Below are positions 1 through 6,247 of a stretch of 13,045 bases of DNA, piece by piece. The notes below the pieces were generated by a model, which saw nothing but the letters and a program-made list of their open reading frames with translations, did not search any database and was not told where the DNA came from. Source of the DNA: Clostridia bacterium. GTDB taxonomy: Bacteria > Bacillota > Clostridia > Oscillospirales > Acutalibacteraceae. A program made the position numbers and the translations under genes. Numbering within the stretch: the stretch's first letter is position 1; each line of letters starts with the position of its first letter. The stretch lies in NCBI GenBank assembly GCA_900769775.1, contig CAAGHT010000111.1, positions 1 through 13,045 on the forward strand. The letters run 5' to 3'.

Positions 1-39
1 ACCTGAATCTAGCGCGTCTGCCTATTCCGCCACATCCGC
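1..39 (-). tRNA. tRNA-Leu(CAG), 5' half only (cut by window edge)
   Basis: On the minus strand the gene starts at 39 with acceptor strand GCGGATG. It continues through the class II D-arm (TGGCGGAATAGGCAGACGCG) and the 5' anticodon stem CTAGA, and reaches the anticodon loop TTCAGGT at the window edge, so the anticodon reads CAG (leucine). The variable arm, T-arm and 3' acceptor lie outside the window. A second, truncated copy of its first 22 bases lies upstream at 225-246. Confidence 0.88.
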
Positions 40-89
40 ATATTTAGTTTAAAAAGTTCGGCATTTTGCTTTCATAAAAGACAGAGAAA

Positions 90-220
90 ACAAGGGCAGC
101 CGCGCCCCGCGTGACTCTTGAGGTGCCCAAAATCGATGAGCACATCGGTCGATGCTATCGATTTTGACCTCGGCGCCTTTCTGACCTTCGCTGCATCACC
201 CACAGGGTGCGCTCGGTCAT
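90..220 (-). repeat. Hairpin-rich intergenic repeat-like element
   Basis: This 130-bp block holds several inverted repeats. At 120-171, GAGGT/ACCTC and CAAAATCGAT/ATCGATTTTG pair with a 3-base bulge, then AGC/GCT and ATC/GAT continue inward to a 4-base loop. At 182-219, TGACC/GGTCA encloses CACCC-ACA-GGGTG. At 94-107, GGGC/GCCC is followed on the minus strand by a T-rich stretch, like a weak terminator. A 21-codon minus-strand frame (220-155, ATG to TAG, beginning MTERTLW) is probably a chance reading of the repeat. The look is that of a dispersed structured repeat, but copy number cannot be judged from one window. The rest of the 40-413 gene-free stretch holds the tRNA fragment and its promoter, and 302-413 shows nothing recognisable. 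Confidence 0.5.
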
Positions 221-224
221 AAAG

Positions 225-246
225 CTACCTATTCCGCCACATCCGC
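225..246 (-). pseudogene. Truncated duplicate of the tRNA-Leu 5' end
   Basis: The minus strand from 246 repeats the acceptor and D-arm start of the tRNA-Leu at 39, then departs after GGTAG into unrelated sequence. It has no anticodon arm and cannot be a functional tRNA. It sits about 17 bases downstream of the predicted start of the consensus promoter at 270-298, where an intact tRNA would be expected. The simplest reading is that the fragment marks the left side of an insertion or duplication that rebuilt the full tRNA 207 bp further on. Confidence 0.75.
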
Positions 247-269
247 ATATTGAATTTACTGCAAATGAT

Positions 270-298
270 ATTATACATTTATAAAGCTGCTTTGTCAA
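270..298 (-). promoter_or_regulatory. Consensus promoter toward tRNA-Leu
   Basis: On the minus strand TTGACA (298-293) and TATAAT (275-270) are both perfect consensus and are separated by 17 bases. The predicted start is near 263, about 17 bases before the truncated tRNA copy at 246. A promoter this strong is typical of stable RNA genes. Because of the insert, the complete tRNA now begins about 220 bases downstream of it. Confidence 0.85.
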
Positions 299-413
299 GT
301 GAAAAAGCCATCTCTCGATCTAGTATTTTAAGGTCTTTGTAAATGCTTTTTAATCATTTTTCGTTGCCTTGCATATTTGGGTCAAGAGGGAGAATAATAT
401 AAGCGGTGATAAA

Positions 414-782
414 ATGGAACTGTTTATAAGCTGTCTAAAAGCCTTTTTGGTTGGCGGAGCAATCTGCCTTATCGGACAAATGCTGATTGACTACACCCGT
501 CTTACTCCTGCCCGAATTCTCGTCAGCTTTGTTGTAATCGGAGTCTTTCTTTCGGCGGTCGGGCTTTATGAGCCTCTCGTAGATTTTGCAGGCGCAGGAG
601 CCTCGGTGCCTCTTACAGGCTTTGGTCATTCTCTTGCCGAGGGTGTAAAAAAAGCGGTAGATGAATACGGCTTTATGGGAATATTTATGGGTGGTCTTAC
701 TGCCACCAGCGCCGGTATCACGGCGGCAATCTGCTTTGGCTATCTTATGGCACTCATTTTCAAACCCCACGACCGAAATTAG
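414..782 (+). CDS. spoVAE: Stage V sporulation protein AE (SpoVAE)
   Basis: This 122-residue integral membrane protein is a component of the SpoVA channel, which moves Ca-dipicolinic acid into the forespore during sporulation and out at germination. The family signature is clear: an N-terminal helix FLVGGAICLIGQ, the loop RLTPARILV, the block GLYEPLVDFAGAGASVPLTG, then FGHSLAEGVKKAV and the final helix ending ALIFKPHD. Its length is close to the usual 115-120 residues. I start it at the ATG at 414, preceded by GGTGAT; the TTG 45 bases upstream has no ribosome binding site. In most spore formers spoVAC, spoVAD and spoVAE are consecutive, but here spoVAC and spoVAD are absent and a tRNA region lies upstream. 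No convincing SigG promoter was found by eye and no terminator follows. Confidence 0.93.
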   Translation: MELFISCLKAFLVGGAICLIGQMLIDYTRLTPARILVSFVVIGVFLSAVGLYEPLVDFAGAGASVPLTGFGHSLAEGVKKAVDEYGFMGIFMGGLTATSAGITAAICFGYLMALIFKPHDRN

Positions 783-784
783 CA

Positions 785-813
785 TTGACAAGAGAGCTTC
801 CCTGTGCTAAAAT
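785..813 (+). promoter_or_regulatory. Promoter for the pnuC-like gene
   Basis: TTGACA (785-790) and TAAAAT (808-813) are 17 bases apart and begin three bases after the spoVAE stop codon. The predicted start near 820 leaves a leader of about 108 bases before the pnuC ATG, much longer than needed for a plain ribosome binding site. Confidence 0.8.
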
Positions 814-819
814 TATGCC

Positions 820-924
820 GATAAAGAACTGCCACCGGGTAGTGAATGTTGATTTTTGAGCATTCGTTTGCGTATCGTTAGGTCTTAGAAGATACGCAGA
901 ACGGGTGCTTTGTTTTTTGGAGAG
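820..924 (+). promoter_or_regulatory. Structured 5' leader of pnuC, candidate riboswitch of unknown class
   Basis: The leader can be drawn as a three-way junction. A short closing helix CACC (833-836)/GGTG (904-907) encloses hairpin GAATG (844-848)/CATTC (861-865) and a longer hairpin. That hairpin is GTT (866-868) plus GCGTATC (870-876), pairing with GATACGC (891-897) plus AAC (900-902), with a small internal loop and a 14-base apical loop. A T-run (913-918) and the ribosome binding site GGAGAG (919-924) follow directly, so folding could affect either. PnuC relatives are often under NAD, thiamine or flavin riboswitches, but I see neither the TPP core CUGAGA nor an FMN element. The class is unknown, and the 4-bp closing helix is weak evidence. 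Confidence 0.45.
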
Positions 925-927
925 CTT

Positions 928-1620
928 ATGAAAAAACCTTATAACTTTTTTAAAGATCTGACAGCTTTTGAACGCGGACTTTGGATAATCTCAATCATTG
1001 TTGTCAGCCTATCATTCCTTTTCTCAAATGGCGGTTGGCTTGAGCTTATAGCATCTCTTATCGGAGTTACCGCCCTCATCTTCGTTGCAAAGGGCTATGT
1101 CCTCGGGCAGATTTTATCGGTTGTTTTTGCTCTGTTTTACGGCTACATATCCTTCCATTTCAAGTACTACGGTGAGCTTATAACCTATGTTTTTATGACG
1201 GCGCCGATAGCTCTCGCGGCGGTTATTTCCTGGCTTAGAAACCCTTATAAGGACACTGCCGAGGTAACGGTCAGCAAAATTACCAAAAAGCAGGTTGTGC
1301 TGATTTCTCTTGCCGCCCTTGCCGTCACAGCAGTCTTCTATTTTATACTTAAAGCCTTCGACACGGCAAATCTTTTCTTCGGGACCCTCTCGGTTACTAC
1401 AAGCTTCCTCGCTGTTTCATTTACATATTTCAGAAGCCCGTATTACGCTCTGGCCTACTCGGCAAATGATATTGTGCTGATAATACTTTGGATACTCGCA
1501 ACAATAGAGAATATATCCTATCTGCCGATGATTTTCTGCTTTATAATGTTTCTTGCGAATGACCTTTACGGCTATTTCAACTGGAAACGCATTGCAAAAA
1601 GACAAAAGGATGAGAACTGA
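928..1620 (+). CDS. pnuC: PnuC-family nicotinamide riboside (or related vitamin) transporter
   Basis: This 230-residue polytopic membrane protein has about seven hydrophobic helices and matches the PnuC family of facilitators for nicotinamide riboside and related vitamins. Recognisable blocks are GQILSVVFALFYGYISF in the first half and the C-terminal block with ALAYSANDIVLIILWILA, followed by FLANDLYGYFNWKRI and a basic tail. The ATG at 928 is chosen because GGAGAG ends three bases before it; the TTG at 910 would lie across the leader helix. It has its own promoter and a long structured leader, which suggests control by its ligand. PnuT (thiamine) and PnuX/RibM (riboflavin) are related, and substrate cannot be told from sequence by eye. 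Its last codons form half of the shared terminator at 1608-1631. Confidence 0.88.
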   Translation: MKKPYNFFKDLTAFERGLWIISIIVVSLSFLFSNGGWLELIASLIGVTALIFVAKGYVLGQILSVVFALFYGYISFHFKYYGELITYVFMTAPIALAAVISWLRNPYKDTAEVTVSKITKKQVVLISLAALAVTAVFYFILKAFDTANLFFGTLSVTTSFLAVSFTYFRSPYYALAYSANDIVLIILWILATIENISYLPMIFCFIMFLANDLYGYFNWKRIAKRQKDEN

Positions 1621-1637
1621 AATTCTCATCCTTTTTT
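1604..1637. terminator. Bidirectional terminator between pnuC and the yitT-like gene
   Basis: GGATGAGAA (1608-1616) pairs perfectly with TTCTCATCC (1623-1631) around a 6-base loop, with AAAA before and TTTTTT after. It therefore works in both directions. It contains the pnuC stop codon and the yitT-like stop codon, so the two convergent genes are only five bases apart. Confidence 0.85.
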
Positions 1638-2228
1638 AATCTTTATTCGCTGTATAAAGCCTACAATCTGTCCCGAAATAACAACAGTTAAAAGGGAATA
1701 AATGATATTTCGAAGCGGAATATATGTAAGACTGAGGGCAAGCACCGAAAGGTCGGTCGCGAGATATACCCACTCGATTTTTACCTTGAAAAGCTTGCTG
1801 AGGCTCATTGCAAGAGCATCATCTCCCGTTGGGGCGCCGCCTGCTCTGACTGCAAGCCCGACACCGACACCGACAAAAACTGCACCGATAAGAGCTGCCA
1901 AAAGCGGCATTTCGGCAAGGGCGGGAAACACTCTCGGGAAACGCTCAAAAATGGCATAGCTTCCCGAAAAACCAAGGGTTGAAATGAGGGAATAAACTAT
2001 GAAATCTCTACCAAAGGTGCGAATTCCCACAGCGTAGCATATTATATTTATAATGGCGCTCGTGATAGCAGGGGAGATGCCCCACCAGTTGTCAAAAAGC
2101 AGGGTCAACCCCAGAGCGCCGCCTTCGGTAACACCCGATAAAGAGTGAATATTATAGATACCAAAGCCGAGAATAATGCTGCCGAGCAGTGCAAGAATGC
2201 ACCGCTCGGCTTTAATTTTAATTTTCAT
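1626..2228 (-). CDS. YitT-family membrane protein, short form
   Basis: This 200-residue protein has about five to six hydrophobic helices and matches the YitT/DUF161 membrane family, whose transport role is not established. Seen in it are the N-terminal helix LLGSIILGFGIYNIHSL, the loop GVTEGGALGLTLL, the half-repeat GVGVGLAVRAGGAPTGDDAL with the family's Gly-rich turn, and a helix ending in the basic tail QRIKIKKG. Typical YitT proteins are about 280 residues with a cytoplasmic DUF2179 domain; that domain is absent here and the end is a clean stop inside a terminator, so this is a short form and not a frameshift. Its ATG abuts the TAG of the upstream GH3 gene with no spacer and only a poor upstream GTGAG, which suggests coupled translation in one transcript. 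Confidence 0.82.
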   Translation of the reverse strand: MKIKIKAERCILALLGSIILGFGIYNIHSLSGVTEGGALGLTLLFDNWWGISPAITSAIINIICYAVGIRTFGRDFIVYSLISTLGFSGSYAIFERFPRVFPALAEMPLLAALIGAVFVGVGVGLAVRAGGAPTGDDALAMSLSKLFKVKIEWVYLATDLSVLALSLTYIPLRNIIYSLLTVVISGQIVGFIQRIKIKKG

Positions 2229-4418
2229 CTAAAAATCAAACTCACATTCCAAGTTTCCGATAAGAATACGATGAGCACCGCGGTTTACGGCAGTCTTCAT
2301 ATCCCAGTCAATATAGGTAAAGTCTTTTTCTGTAAGGGTAAACTCAACCGTCTTCTTTTCGCCGACAGGGAGATTTACCTTCTTAAATGCACGAAGTCTC
2401 TTCACAAAGGGAGTGATGATACATTCCTTTGCACTAACGAAAAGGAGAATGCTTTCATCAATGTCATATTTGCCGACATTTTCAACCGAAACAGTAACCT
2501 TTACTTCATTATCGCCTACCTTTTCAGCGGTAAGATCGGAATAGTCAACCTTTGTATAAGAAAGTCCGTAACCAAAGGGATACCACGGCTCAGGGCCTGC
2601 AAGAACATAGTCGCGGCCGGGTTCTTCCATGCTGCCGTGCTTTTTATAGGCGTTACCACGGGCAGATGCCTTATAGTTATAATAGCAGGGAATCTGTCCA
2701 ACGCTTTCTGGGAAGGTAATTGCCGTCTTTGCAGAGGGAGTCTTGTCGCCAAAGATAAGATTTGCAAAAGCAATACCGCTCTGCTCACCGCCACCAAAGG
2801 AGTACATAAAGGCGTTGACCTTCTTAACTTCCTCCTTTAGTGCATATGGAACACCTGCGTACATAATGAGGATAACCGGCTTGCCGAGTGCGGTTATCTC
2901 GTCAAAAAGTCTCTGCTGACCGGGCGTGAATTTAAGGTTGTGACAGTCATAGCCCTCGCCGATTGTAATTTCAAGCTTTTTATTCTTATCCTTAAATTCG
3001 GGCATTTTTTCATTTTCAACATTCTGCGCGCCGCCGCCCATCTCAGAACAGTCGCCGAGAACAAGGAAAACAACATCAGACTGTTTTGCGGTATGAACAG
3101 CCTCTGCAATCTGCTCGTCGGTGGTAGAAATCGGGCTTGTACCGAGGGAGTAGAGAACTCTGTCCTGTCCTAAGCGATCAACCATACCGTCATAGAAGTC
3201 GATGCAAGCATCGGTAAAGTAGATATAGTCACCGACAAAGGAATCCTTGGCGTTGTTACCGATAACGGCAACACGGCCGAGCTTCTTTTCATCAAGAGGA
3301 AGAATTCCGTCGTTTTCAAGAAGAAGAATAGATTCCTCGTCAAGCTTGCGAGCAAGAGCGACAGCCTCGTCGGTGTGGAAACGACCGGTCTCATAGTTTA
3401 CGGTAAGGTCATCATCAAAAAGACCAAGTCTGAACTTGAGCTTCAGGATGTTCATAACACACTCGTCAACTAATTTTTCGTCGATTTCGCCACTCTTTAC
3501 AGCATCGCGGAAGGCATCGCCATAGCCCCACGGCTCGGGAGCTTCAATATCAATTCCTGCCTCTACTGCAAGCTTTCCGGCAGTCAGGGGGTCGCTTGTT
3601 GTATGGTGGAACCAGTCAAACATATAAACTGCGCCATAGTCGGAAATAGACATTCCGTCAAAGCCCATCTCTCCACGGAGAATTTCGCGGATAAGCTTCT
3701 TGGAAGCGTGAACGGGAACTCCGTCAACCTCGTTATAAGAGGGCATTACTGACAGAACGCCTGCATCGATACATTTCTGGAAGGATTCGAGCATAACTTC
3801 TCTGATTTCGCGTTCGCCAACATGTGCAGGTGCGAGATTAAGTCCGCCTTCGCCAACACCGTAAGCAACAAAGTGCTTCATAGTAGCGGCAACCTTATTT
3901 TTCTGAATACCCTTTACATATGCGGCGCCCATTTCTCCCGAAAGATAGGGATCCTCGCCATAGGTTTCCTGAAGTCTGCCCCAACGGGGATCACGGGGGA
4001 TATCAACATTCGGTGCATAAACCTGACGGATACCCATATCGTGAGCCTCCCTGCCGATAAAATCAGCCATTTTATAAACCGATTCGGGGTCAAAGCTTCC
4101 TGCAAGACCAACACACTGGGGAAAAACCGTTCCCTTGGGGTCGGACACGCCGTGAAGTGATTCATAAGCGAGAAGAGAGGGTATGCCGAGTCTCGTTTTA
4201 TTCTTAAAATAGTCCTGAATAGCATTAACATTTTCGGCACGGTGAGGAGTTTTAAAGGTGCCGCCTCTCGGCGAGATGGCCTCGCCGCAGGCAATCTGTC
4301 TTGCGGCAACATTTACATCAATATATATCAACATTTGATCAATTTTTTCATCAATTGTCATTTTGGAAAGCAGGTCGGCCGCTCTCTCTTCGGGGGATAA
4401 ATTAGGATTTTTATACAT
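2229..4418 (-). CDS. Glycoside hydrolase family 3 beta-glycosidase (beta-glucosidase-like)
   Basis: This 729-residue enzyme should remove terminal beta-linked sugars (glucose or xylose) with retention. Domain order is the standard GH3 N-terminal TIM barrel (about 1-300), the GH3 C-terminal alpha/beta domain (about 360-570) and a Fn3-like domain (about 630-725). Motifs seen are DPRWGRLQETYGEDPYL, KHFVAYG, MPSYNEVDGVPVH and GFDGMSISDYGAV, whose Asp (about residue 260) is the nucleophile by family knowledge. The block GEGYDCHNLKFTPGQQ is where the acid/base region lies in relatives. There is no signal peptide, so it is cytoplasmic and probably acts on imported oligosaccharides, but no sugar transporter is adjacent. 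I start it at 4418 (AAGGA nine bases upstream); the longer frame to 4484 would run into the -35 box. It is followed directly by the yitT-like gene. Confidence 0.93.
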   Translation of the reverse strand: MYKNPNLSPEERAADLLSKMTIDEKIDQMLIYIDVNVAARQIACGEAISPRGGTFKTPHRAENVNAIQDYFKNKTRLGIPSLLAYESLHGVSDPKGTVFPQCVGLAGSFDPESVYKMADFIGREAHDMGIRQVYAPNVDIPRDPRWGRLQETYGEDPYLSGEMGAAYVKGIQKNKVAATMKHFVAYGVGEGGLNLAPAHVGEREIREVMLESFQKCIDAGVLSVMPSYNEVDGVPVHASKKLIREILRGEMGFDGMSISDYGAVYMFDWFHHTTSDPLTAGKLAVEAGIDIEAPEPWGYGDAFRDAVKSGEIDEKLVDECVMNILKLKFRLGLFDDDLTVNYETGRFHTDEAVALARKLDEESILLLENDGILPLDEKKLGRVAVIGNNAKDSFVGDYIYFTDACIDFYDGMVDRLGQDRVLYSLGTSPISTTDEQIAEAVHTAKQSDVVFLVLGDCSEMGGGAQNVENEKMPEFKDKNKKLEITIGEGYDCHNLKFTPGQQRLFDEITALGKPVILIMYAGVPYALKEEVKKVNAFMYSFGGGEQSGIAFANLIFGDKTPSAKTAITFPESVGQIPCYYNYKASARGNAYKKHGSMEEPGRDYVLAGPEPWYPFGYGLSYTKVDYSDLTAEKVGDNEVKVTVSVENVGKYDIDESILLFVSAKECIITPFVKRLRAFKKVNLPVGEKKTVEFTLTEKDFTYIDWDMKTAVNRGAHRILIGNLECEFDF

Positions 4419-4455
4419 TTTTATCATCCTTTCAAAAGGGTGTTCATTTGGCTTC

Positions 4456-4484
4456 ATTTTATCAATTATATACTTCTTTGTCAA
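4456..4484 (-). promoter_or_regulatory. Promoter of the GH3-yitT unit
   Basis: On the minus strand TTGACA (4484-4479) and TAAAAT (4461-4456) are separated by 17 bases, with a predicted start near 4449. This gives a leader of about 30 bases to the ATG at 4418 and is the main reason for choosing that start. Confidence 0.85.
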
Positions 4485-4485
4485 T

Positions 4486-4509
4486 ACGAAAATAGCTCTA
4501 TTTTATCGT
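4486..4509. promoter_or_regulatory. Inverted repeat just upstream of the GH3 promoter, candidate operator
   Basis: AAAATAG (4489-4495) and CTATTTT (4498-4504) form a perfect 7-bp inverted repeat with a 2-base centre. Outer bases CGA and TCG extend it if one base is skipped. It lies five bases upstream of the -35 box, the position of an activator site or an upstream repressor site, and about 45 bases from the -35 box of the divergent gene at 4613. The region is AT-rich, so chance symmetry is possible. Confidence 0.4.
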
Positions 4510-4550
4510 TATTTTAGCTATATATATACTTTCTGCTCAAAACTCTTTTG

Positions 4551-4578
4551 TTGACTTATCGAAAAAAAGGTTTATACT
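4551..4578 (+). promoter_or_regulatory. Promoter of the F420-ligase-like gene
   Basis: TTGACT (4551-4556) and TATACT (4573-4578) are 16 bases apart, with a TATAAT immediately after at 4579-4584 that is too far from this -35 box. The predicted start is near 4586, about 27 bases before the ATG. It is divergent from the GH3 promoter. Confidence 0.65.
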
Positions 4579-4612
4579 TATAATAGATACTAAAAATAAG
4601 GATGGTAAAGCT

Positions 4613-5413
4613 ATGGCTTTCTGGTACGATGGAAACAAAAACTATGCCGAGAACAAGCGCGAAAAAGACGGAATAGTTTACTATATCCGCGGTGTGCGTG
4701 AGGTAGAGGGCAAGCGTTTTGAACGCTATGCCGTAAACACCCACTTTATTGGCAGAGGAGAAAATCTTTCTGAGCTTATCGGCAGATATGTAAAGCCTCT
4801 TTATGAGGAGGGTGACATCGTTGCAATCGGAGAAAAGGTTGTTTCTATGTGTCAGGACAATACTGTCGAGAAAAAGGATGTAAAAATAGGCTTTTTAGCA
4901 AAGACACTTTCAAAATTTGCCACCAAAAACAGCGACACAGGTATCGGAATGGGCGAGCCCTATAAGCTTCAGCTTGCAATAAATATGAAGGGAGCCCCCC
5001 TCATTCTTTGGGCAAGCTTTTGCGGCGCAGTCGGCAAGATTTTTGGTAAGCGCGGCGTTTTCTATGAAATAGTCGGTCAGGATATTGCCGGAATTGACGG
5101 CTTTTATATGCACTCGGTTTTTGAAACCTACCACGATTTAGCCGTTTTAAACCCTGAAGACCCTGACGGTGCCTGCAAAAAGATTTTCGATGAGCAGGGC
5201 GTTACAGCTATGATAATCGATGCCAACGATATCTCAGTTGAGATACTCGGCGTGAGTGAAGACTTAAAGGACACCGACAAGGAATATCTCGCCGAGCTCG
5301 TTCGCGACAATCCTGCCGGTCAGGATGATGAGCTGACACCCTTTATTATCATTCGAGATATAAAGGACAGGGAAGCAGAGCCTTATGTACCGATGAAAGA
5401 AAGAACTGAATAA
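4613..5413 (+). CDS. Coenzyme F420-0:L-glutamate ligase-like protein
   Basis: This 266-residue cytoplasmic protein has the fold family of CofE/FbiB, which adds glutamate to F420-0 in archaea and actinobacteria. Matching blocks are EEGDIVAIGEKVVSMCQ, the KIGFLAKTLSKF stretch followed by GIGMGEPYKLQLAI, a KRGVFYEIVGQDIAGIDG loop, and MIIDANDISVEILG near the C-terminal third. The last of these is characteristic of the Firmicutes branch of the family. Clostridia of this type are not known to make F420 and no other cofactor F420 genes are present here, so the true acceptor is probably different; this is inference. The start at 4613 has AAGGA ten bases upstream. It is a single-gene unit with its own promoter and terminator. 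Confidence 0.8.
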   Translation: MAFWYDGNKNYAENKREKDGIVYYIRGVREVEGKRFERYAVNTHFIGRGENLSELIGRYVKPLYEEGDIVAIGEKVVSMCQDNTVEKKDVKIGFLAKTLSKFATKNSDTGIGMGEPYKLQLAINMKGAPLILWASFCGAVGKIFGKRGVFYEIVGQDIAGIDGFYMHSVFETYHDLAVLNPEDPDGACKKIFDEQGVTAMIIDANDISVEILGVSEDLKDTDKEYLAELVRDNPAGQDDELTPFIIIRDIKDREAEPYVPMKERTE

Positions 5414-5435
5414 TCGGCGAGGATAAAGAAAATGG

Positions 5436-5477
5436 AAAAAGGTATCCGATAGCGTAAATCTATCGGATACCTTTTAT
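5436..5477. terminator. Strong bidirectional terminator
   Basis: GGTATCCGATAG (5441-5452) pairs perfectly with CTATCGGATACC (5460-5471) around a 7-base loop, flanked by AAAAA and TTTTA. It ends the F420-ligase-like gene on the plus strand and the GNAT gene arriving on the minus strand. Confidence 0.92.
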
Positions 5478-5491
5478 ATTTTTGTATTTAC

Positions 5492-6247
5492 TTAGTCGAA
5501 AGCCAGCCCGAAATAGCAGGGGACAGCTATTTCTGAAAGAGGCTTAAAAAGTGCATATGGAGTACTGCTGCCGACCGTTTTGAAAATGCCCTGCTCGCAG
5601 CCGAGTGTATAAACTATACCCTCTGCCACCGAGCGATTACCAAGCAGTTCTGCCCCATAAAGAGTATCACCGTTTTTATAAGCGGCAAGCAAAAAATCAC
5701 TCCCTTTATAAAATGAGCAGTAGGTTGCAAGGTAGTCGATAGAAGCGCCCTCTTGAAGCACGCTGTTTTCGGGTAAAAATACAGATCTAAGCTGCGCAAA
5801 CTCGAAACCGCTGATTTTCTCAACATTCACACCCATATCTCTCGAACAAATATTGATTTTGTCGGCAAATACAGTCTTTTCATAGCCGAGATTTGTGTAA
5901 AATTTAAACAAACTGTCCTCGCTCGGCACTAAAACAGCCGCCTTGTAGCCGTTGTTTTTCAGATATTCATCGCAGTAGCCTAGAAGCTCCTTTGCAAAGC
6001 CGCGACCGCGGTGTTTTTCAGCCGTCGCAACGGCATAAATATATGCGATTTTCTCATTTTCAAATGAGCAGTCAAAAATATAAAGTGCAGAGACAAGCTC
6101 ATCATTTATAAAGGCGCAAAGCGCACGCTCGGGGGCAAAGGCGGTAGAGAAAAAGCCGGCTATAAACTCATCGGTGTCACCGAAGGCCTCGCTCCAGAGG
6201 GCAGAAAGCTGAGGAATATCTGCCGCTGTGGGGTTTTTAAATTCCAT
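5492..6247 (-). CDS. GNAT-family N-acetyltransferase
   Basis: This 251-residue protein has an N-terminal GNAT domain (about 1-135) that should transfer an acyl group from acyl-CoA to an amine; the substrate is unknown. Motif A is IAYIYAVATAEKHRGRGFAKELL (residues 67-89), with the R-G-R-G-F-A loop that binds the CoA pyrophosphate, and motif B is the DSLFKFYTNLGYEK stretch around 111-124. Residues 140-251 form a second, poorly conserved domain that may be a degenerate GNAT repeat or a substrate lid. Its ATG overlaps the TAA of the upstream DUF2156 gene (TAATG), so the two are translationally coupled. A strong terminator follows 15 bases after the stop. Confidence 0.85.
   Translation of the reverse strand: MEFKNPTAADIPQLSALWSEAFGDTDEFIAGFFSTAFAPERALCAFINDELVSALYIFDCSFENEKIAYIYAVATAEKHRGRGFAKELLGYCDEYLKNNGYKAAVLVPSEDSLFKFYTNLGYEKTVFADKINICSRDMGVNVEKISGFEFAQLRSVFLPENSVLQEGASIDYLATYCSFYKGSDFLLAAYKNGDTLYGAELLGNRSVAEGIVYTLGCEQGIFKTVGSSTPYALFKPLSEIAVPCYFGLAFD

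Larger units (their letters stand above)
21..251. repeat. 24-bp direct repeat (21-44 and 228-251) bounding a 183-bp insert
   Basis: The 24 bases at 21-44 and 228-251 are identical and 207 bp apart. Each covers the first 19 bases of tRNA-Leu plus five upstream bases. The DNA between them (45-227) looks different from the flanks: it is GC-richer over 90-220 and full of inverted repeats. The arrangement resembles an element that entered at the tRNA 5' end and left the gene intact on one side, or a local tandem duplication that later gained a repeat. Which of the two is inference. Confidence 0.7.

Noticed and set aside
155..220. 21-codon minus-strand frame starting ATG in the tRNA-flanking insert
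   Set aside because: No ribosome binding site, Arg-rich, and wholly contained in palindromic sequence; more likely a reading of the repeat than a gene.
820..924. TPP or FMN riboswitch upstream of pnuC
   Set aside because: The CUGAGA core and the FMN hallmark sequences are absent, so no known class was assigned.
2145..2840. 231-codon open frame on the plus strand
   Set aside because: It lies antisense to the GH3 gene, has no recognisable domain, and its open frame is explained by the GH3 codon pattern.
4419..4484. Upstream start for GH3 at 4484
   Set aside because: The extra 22 codons overlap the -10 and -35 boxes and the ATG at 4418 has a proper ribosome binding site.
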